A stretch of 6,422 nucleotides of DNA from AV69 sp036498205 (GTDB taxonomy: Bacteria > Verrucomicrobiota > Verrucomicrobiia > Chthoniobacterales > UBA10450): the NCBI GenBank assembly GCA_036498205.1, contig DASXIC010000088.1:1-6422 (forward strand), read 5' to 3'. A model generated the notes under the pieces. The model had not been told where the DNA came from. It saw only the letters and a program-made list of their open reading frames with translations, and searched no databases. A program made the translations under genes and the position numbers. Every line of letters starts with the position of its first letter. The first letter of the stretch is position 1. Of this stretch, positions 4,517 to 6,422 are shown piece by piece.

Positions 4517-6331
4517 ATGAACACGAAACTGGTTGAGGAACCGAAAACGCCAACACGCGCAGACATTCCCGAAGCGGACAAATGGGATTTGACCCAGTTA
4601 TTCGAGGACGTCTCCAAGTGGACTGAGGATGTGGCATGGATCACGCGCACCTACCCGAAAATTACGCAGTGGAAAGGACGGGTGGGCGAATCGGCGAAGA
4701 CACTGGCCGAAGTTCTCGATTTCGAGAAGGAGCTCGACCTGAAAATCGAGCGCGTTTATCACTACGCCTCGCTCCAACTGGCGGAAGACAGCGCGAACAC
4801 GGAATATCTCGCGCGCATCGGGCAATTGCAGAACCTGATGACGAAGATCGGTGAAGTATCCGCCTTCGTCGTGCCAGAGCTTCAGGCGATCGATGATGCG
4901 CGTTGGGAGAAGTTTCTCCGCGATGCGATTCTTGATTCGTGGCGAATTCAGTTGCACAAGATCCGCCGAATGCGCCCGCACGTGCTGAGTGAACGCGAGG
5001 AGCGCTTGCTTGCGCTCGGCGCCGCCGCTCTCGACGGCTACGATGATGCTTTTTCGCAGCTCACAAACGTCGATATGAAATTCGGCGCCTTGATCGATGC
5101 CGATGGTCGCGAAAAACCGCTCACTCAAAGCACCTACAGTTCGTTTCTGTTGAAGCGGGACCGCGCTGTCAGAGAGCGCGCTTTTACTCAGTTTTACAAC
5201 GAGTTCCAAGATCATCAGTACACCCTCGCGGCGTCGCTTGCCTATTCGGTGAAGACGGATGTATTTCGCGCCCGCGCCCGGAATTATCCAAGCGCACTCG
5301 AGGCATCGTTATTCAAAGACGATGTGCCGGTCGCCGTTTATGACGGTTTAATCAAGGCCGTGCGGGAAGGTGTTCCCGCGTTATTGCGCTACTACGAACT
5401 GCGCCGGCGCGTGCTTGGATTGGATCAGCTCCACGCTTACGATACTTATGTTCCACTCGTTCCCGAGATCGAGACTCGCATCAGCTTTGATGAAGCGGTC
5501 GAGAAAGTGATCGCCTCCCTCGGCCCCCTCGGCCCCGAATATGTTGATGTCTTGCGCCAAGGTTTGCGCGGTCGCTGGGTCGACCGTTATGAAACAAAAG
5601 GGAAGCGCAGCGGCGCATTCTCATCCGGCAGTTACAGCGCCCCGCCATACATTTTGATGAACTACAAAGACGACGTCTTCGCGGACGTTTATACGCTGGC
5701 CCATGAAGCCGGCCATTCGATGCACACCTGGTTGGCCGCACAATCGCAGCTTTTTCAGGATTACGATTATCCGATTTTCCTCGCCGAAGTTGCGAGCACG
5801 TTTAACGAAGAGCTGCTCACTCATTTTCTGCTCGAGCAGACCGACGACCGCAATATGCGCGCTTACATCATTAACCGGCAGATTGACGATATTCGGGGCA
5901 CGCTTTTCCGGCAGACGATGTTCGCCGAATTTGAGAAAATTATTCATGCAATCGAGGAATCGGGCGACGCTTTAACTCTCGAAGTTTTTAAGAATGAATA
6001 CCGTAAATTGCTCGAGGCATACTTTGGTCATGCCGTCGTAATCGATCCGCAGCTGAACCTGGAATCTTTGCGAATTCCGCATTTTTACAGTGCCTTCTAC
6101 GTTTACAAATACGCAACCGGCTTGTCCGCCGCGATCGCGCTCGCGCAACGCGTTCTGGCAAATGAATCGCGGGCGGTCGAAGCCTATCTTCGCTTCTTAA
6201 AGTCGGGAGGATCGAAGTTTCCTCTCGAGACTTTAAGGGAGGCTGGAGTCGACATGACCAGCCAGGGGCCGGTTCGCGCGACGGTCGCGTTGTTTGAAAG
6301 GCGCTTGAGCGAGTTGCAACAGTTGCTTTAG
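4517..6331 (+). CDS. pepF: Oligoendopeptidase F, M3 family zinc metallopeptidase
   Basis: This cytoplasmic endopeptidase cleaves short oligopeptides in peptide turnover. It is 604 residues, the usual PepF length, with no signal peptide. The N-terminal half is helical, opening with the family-typical DKWDLTQLFED (22-32), and includes the PepF N-domain near 120-190. The catalytic M3 domain follows from about 205. The zinc site HEAGH lies at 396-400 (His396 and His400 ligands, Glu397 catalytic), inside the family context DVYTLAHEAGHSMHTW. Glu424 in FLAEVASTFNEELL is the expected third ligand. The Tyr-rich stretch HFYSAFYVYKYATG at 522-535 is the conserved substrate-side motif. The ATG at 4517 is kept because the family core begins soon after it. 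The first 18 residues are variable. It lies 102 bp after thuA on the same strand. A separate promoter is possible (4468-4496). Confidence 0.96.
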   Translation: MNTKLVEEPKTPTRADIPEADKWDLTQLFEDVSKWTEDVAWITRTYPKITQWKGRVGESAKTLAEVLDFEKELDLKIERVYHYASLQLAEDSANTEYLARIGQLQNLMTKIGEVSAFVVPELQAIDDARWEKFLRDAILDSWRIQLHKIRRMRPHVLSEREERLLALGAAALDGYDDAFSQLTNVDMKFGALIDADGREKPLTQSTYSSFLLKRDRAVRERAFTQFYNEFQDHQYTLAASLAYSVKTDVFRARARNYPSALEASLFKDDVPVAVYDGLIKAVREGVPALLRYYELRRRVLGLDQLHAYDTYVPLVPEIETRISFDEAVEKVIASLGPLGPEYVDVLRQGLRGRWVDRYETKGKRSGAFSSGSYSAPPYILMNYKDDVFADVYTLAHEAGHSMHTWLAAQSQLFQDYDYPIFLAEVASTFNEELLTHFLLEQTDDRNMRAYIINRQIDDIRGTLFRQTMFAEFEKIIHAIEESGDALTLEVFKNEYRKLLEAYFGHAVVIDPQLNLESLRIPHFYSAFYVYKYATGLSAAIALAQRVLANESRAVEAYLRFLKSGGSKFPLETLREAGVDMTSQGPVRATVALFERRLSELQQLL

Positions 6332-6422
6332 CGTCGTCCGTGACCGGCTTCGAAATTAAACTGCTCTCCATGGGCTCGGAGGGCGACCCTGTAAAAATCC
6401 TGAGCACGTAAGGGCATTAGGC
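6332..6422. other. Unassigned 3' tail of the window
   Basis: The 91 bases after pepF hold no recognisable gene, terminator hairpin or repeat. A 23-codon frame from GTG at 6340 to TAA at 6411 is too short to support, and I do not recognise its product. The next gene presumably starts beyond the window. Confidence 0.4.

Noticed and set aside
4598..5215. 205-codon minus-strand frame opposite pepF
   Set aside because: It lies entirely within a confident M3 peptidase gene and shows no recognisable motif.
5988..6407. 139-codon minus-strand frame at the right end
   Set aside because: It mostly mirrors pepF C-terminal codons. The first 25 codons are in the intergenic tail but match nothing I recognise.
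1..6422. A novel defence, mobile or biosynthetic system
   Set aside because: All substantial genes belong to known housekeeping families, no integrase, transposase, toxin-antitoxin or nuclease module is visible, and gene orientation splits the window into independent units.

Overview
This window is an ordinary stretch of bacterial chromosome. It holds six complete or near-complete protein genes, one partial gene at the left edge, and short intergenic regions carrying palindromic and dispersed-type repeats. There are no tRNA, rRNA, CRISPR, phage or transposase signatures. Coding density is high and base composition is moderately GC-rich by eye. Start codons lack strong Shine-Dalgarno sequences. 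The gene mix, the UbiA/MqnP-type prenyltransferase and the repeats suggest a free-living, probably soil or environmental bacterium. Verrucomicrobiota is my best guess, with Acidobacteriota-like groups as alternatives. This lineage call is an inference; no marker gene in the window settles it.

Layout, left to right. (1) At 1-149 is the C-terminal end of a protein that looks like an MBL-fold hydrolase. Its stop overlaps the start of (2), a UbiA-superfamily membrane prenyltransferase (149-1039), probably for quinone biosynthesis. (3) On the minus strand, cbpA-like DnaJ co-chaperone (2459-1482) and ribose-5-phosphate isomerase B (1473-1036) form a two-gene operon with an 8-nt gap. The rpiB end overlaps the ubiA end tail to tail. 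(4) Divergent from cbpA, across 68 bp holding a strong near-perfect inverted repeat, is a small two-helix DUF2905-type membrane protein (from 2528). Its C-terminal tail is displaced by an apparent 1-nt frameshift. (5) A REP/MITE-like palindromic element (2752-2815) follows directly. (6) A uracil-DNA-glycosylase-superfamily protein with iron-sulfur-type cysteines (2873-3508). (7) A 120-bp gap with a dispersed-type palindromic repeat and a short tandem repeat. (8) A ThuA-like sugar-metabolism protein (3629-4414). (9) An oligoendopeptidase F of peptidase family M3 (4517-6331), preceded by a candidate promoter. The last 91 bases hold nothing I can assign.

The genes do not form one pathway. They are housekeeping functions: quinone biosynthesis, pentose phosphate metabolism, protein folding, DNA repair, sugar metabolism and peptide turnover. 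I see no evidence for an undescribed multi-gene system. The points most worth checking are the DUF2905 frameshift, the hairpin before cbpA, the RpiB active-site variant, the unassigned UDG subclass and the intergenic repeats.
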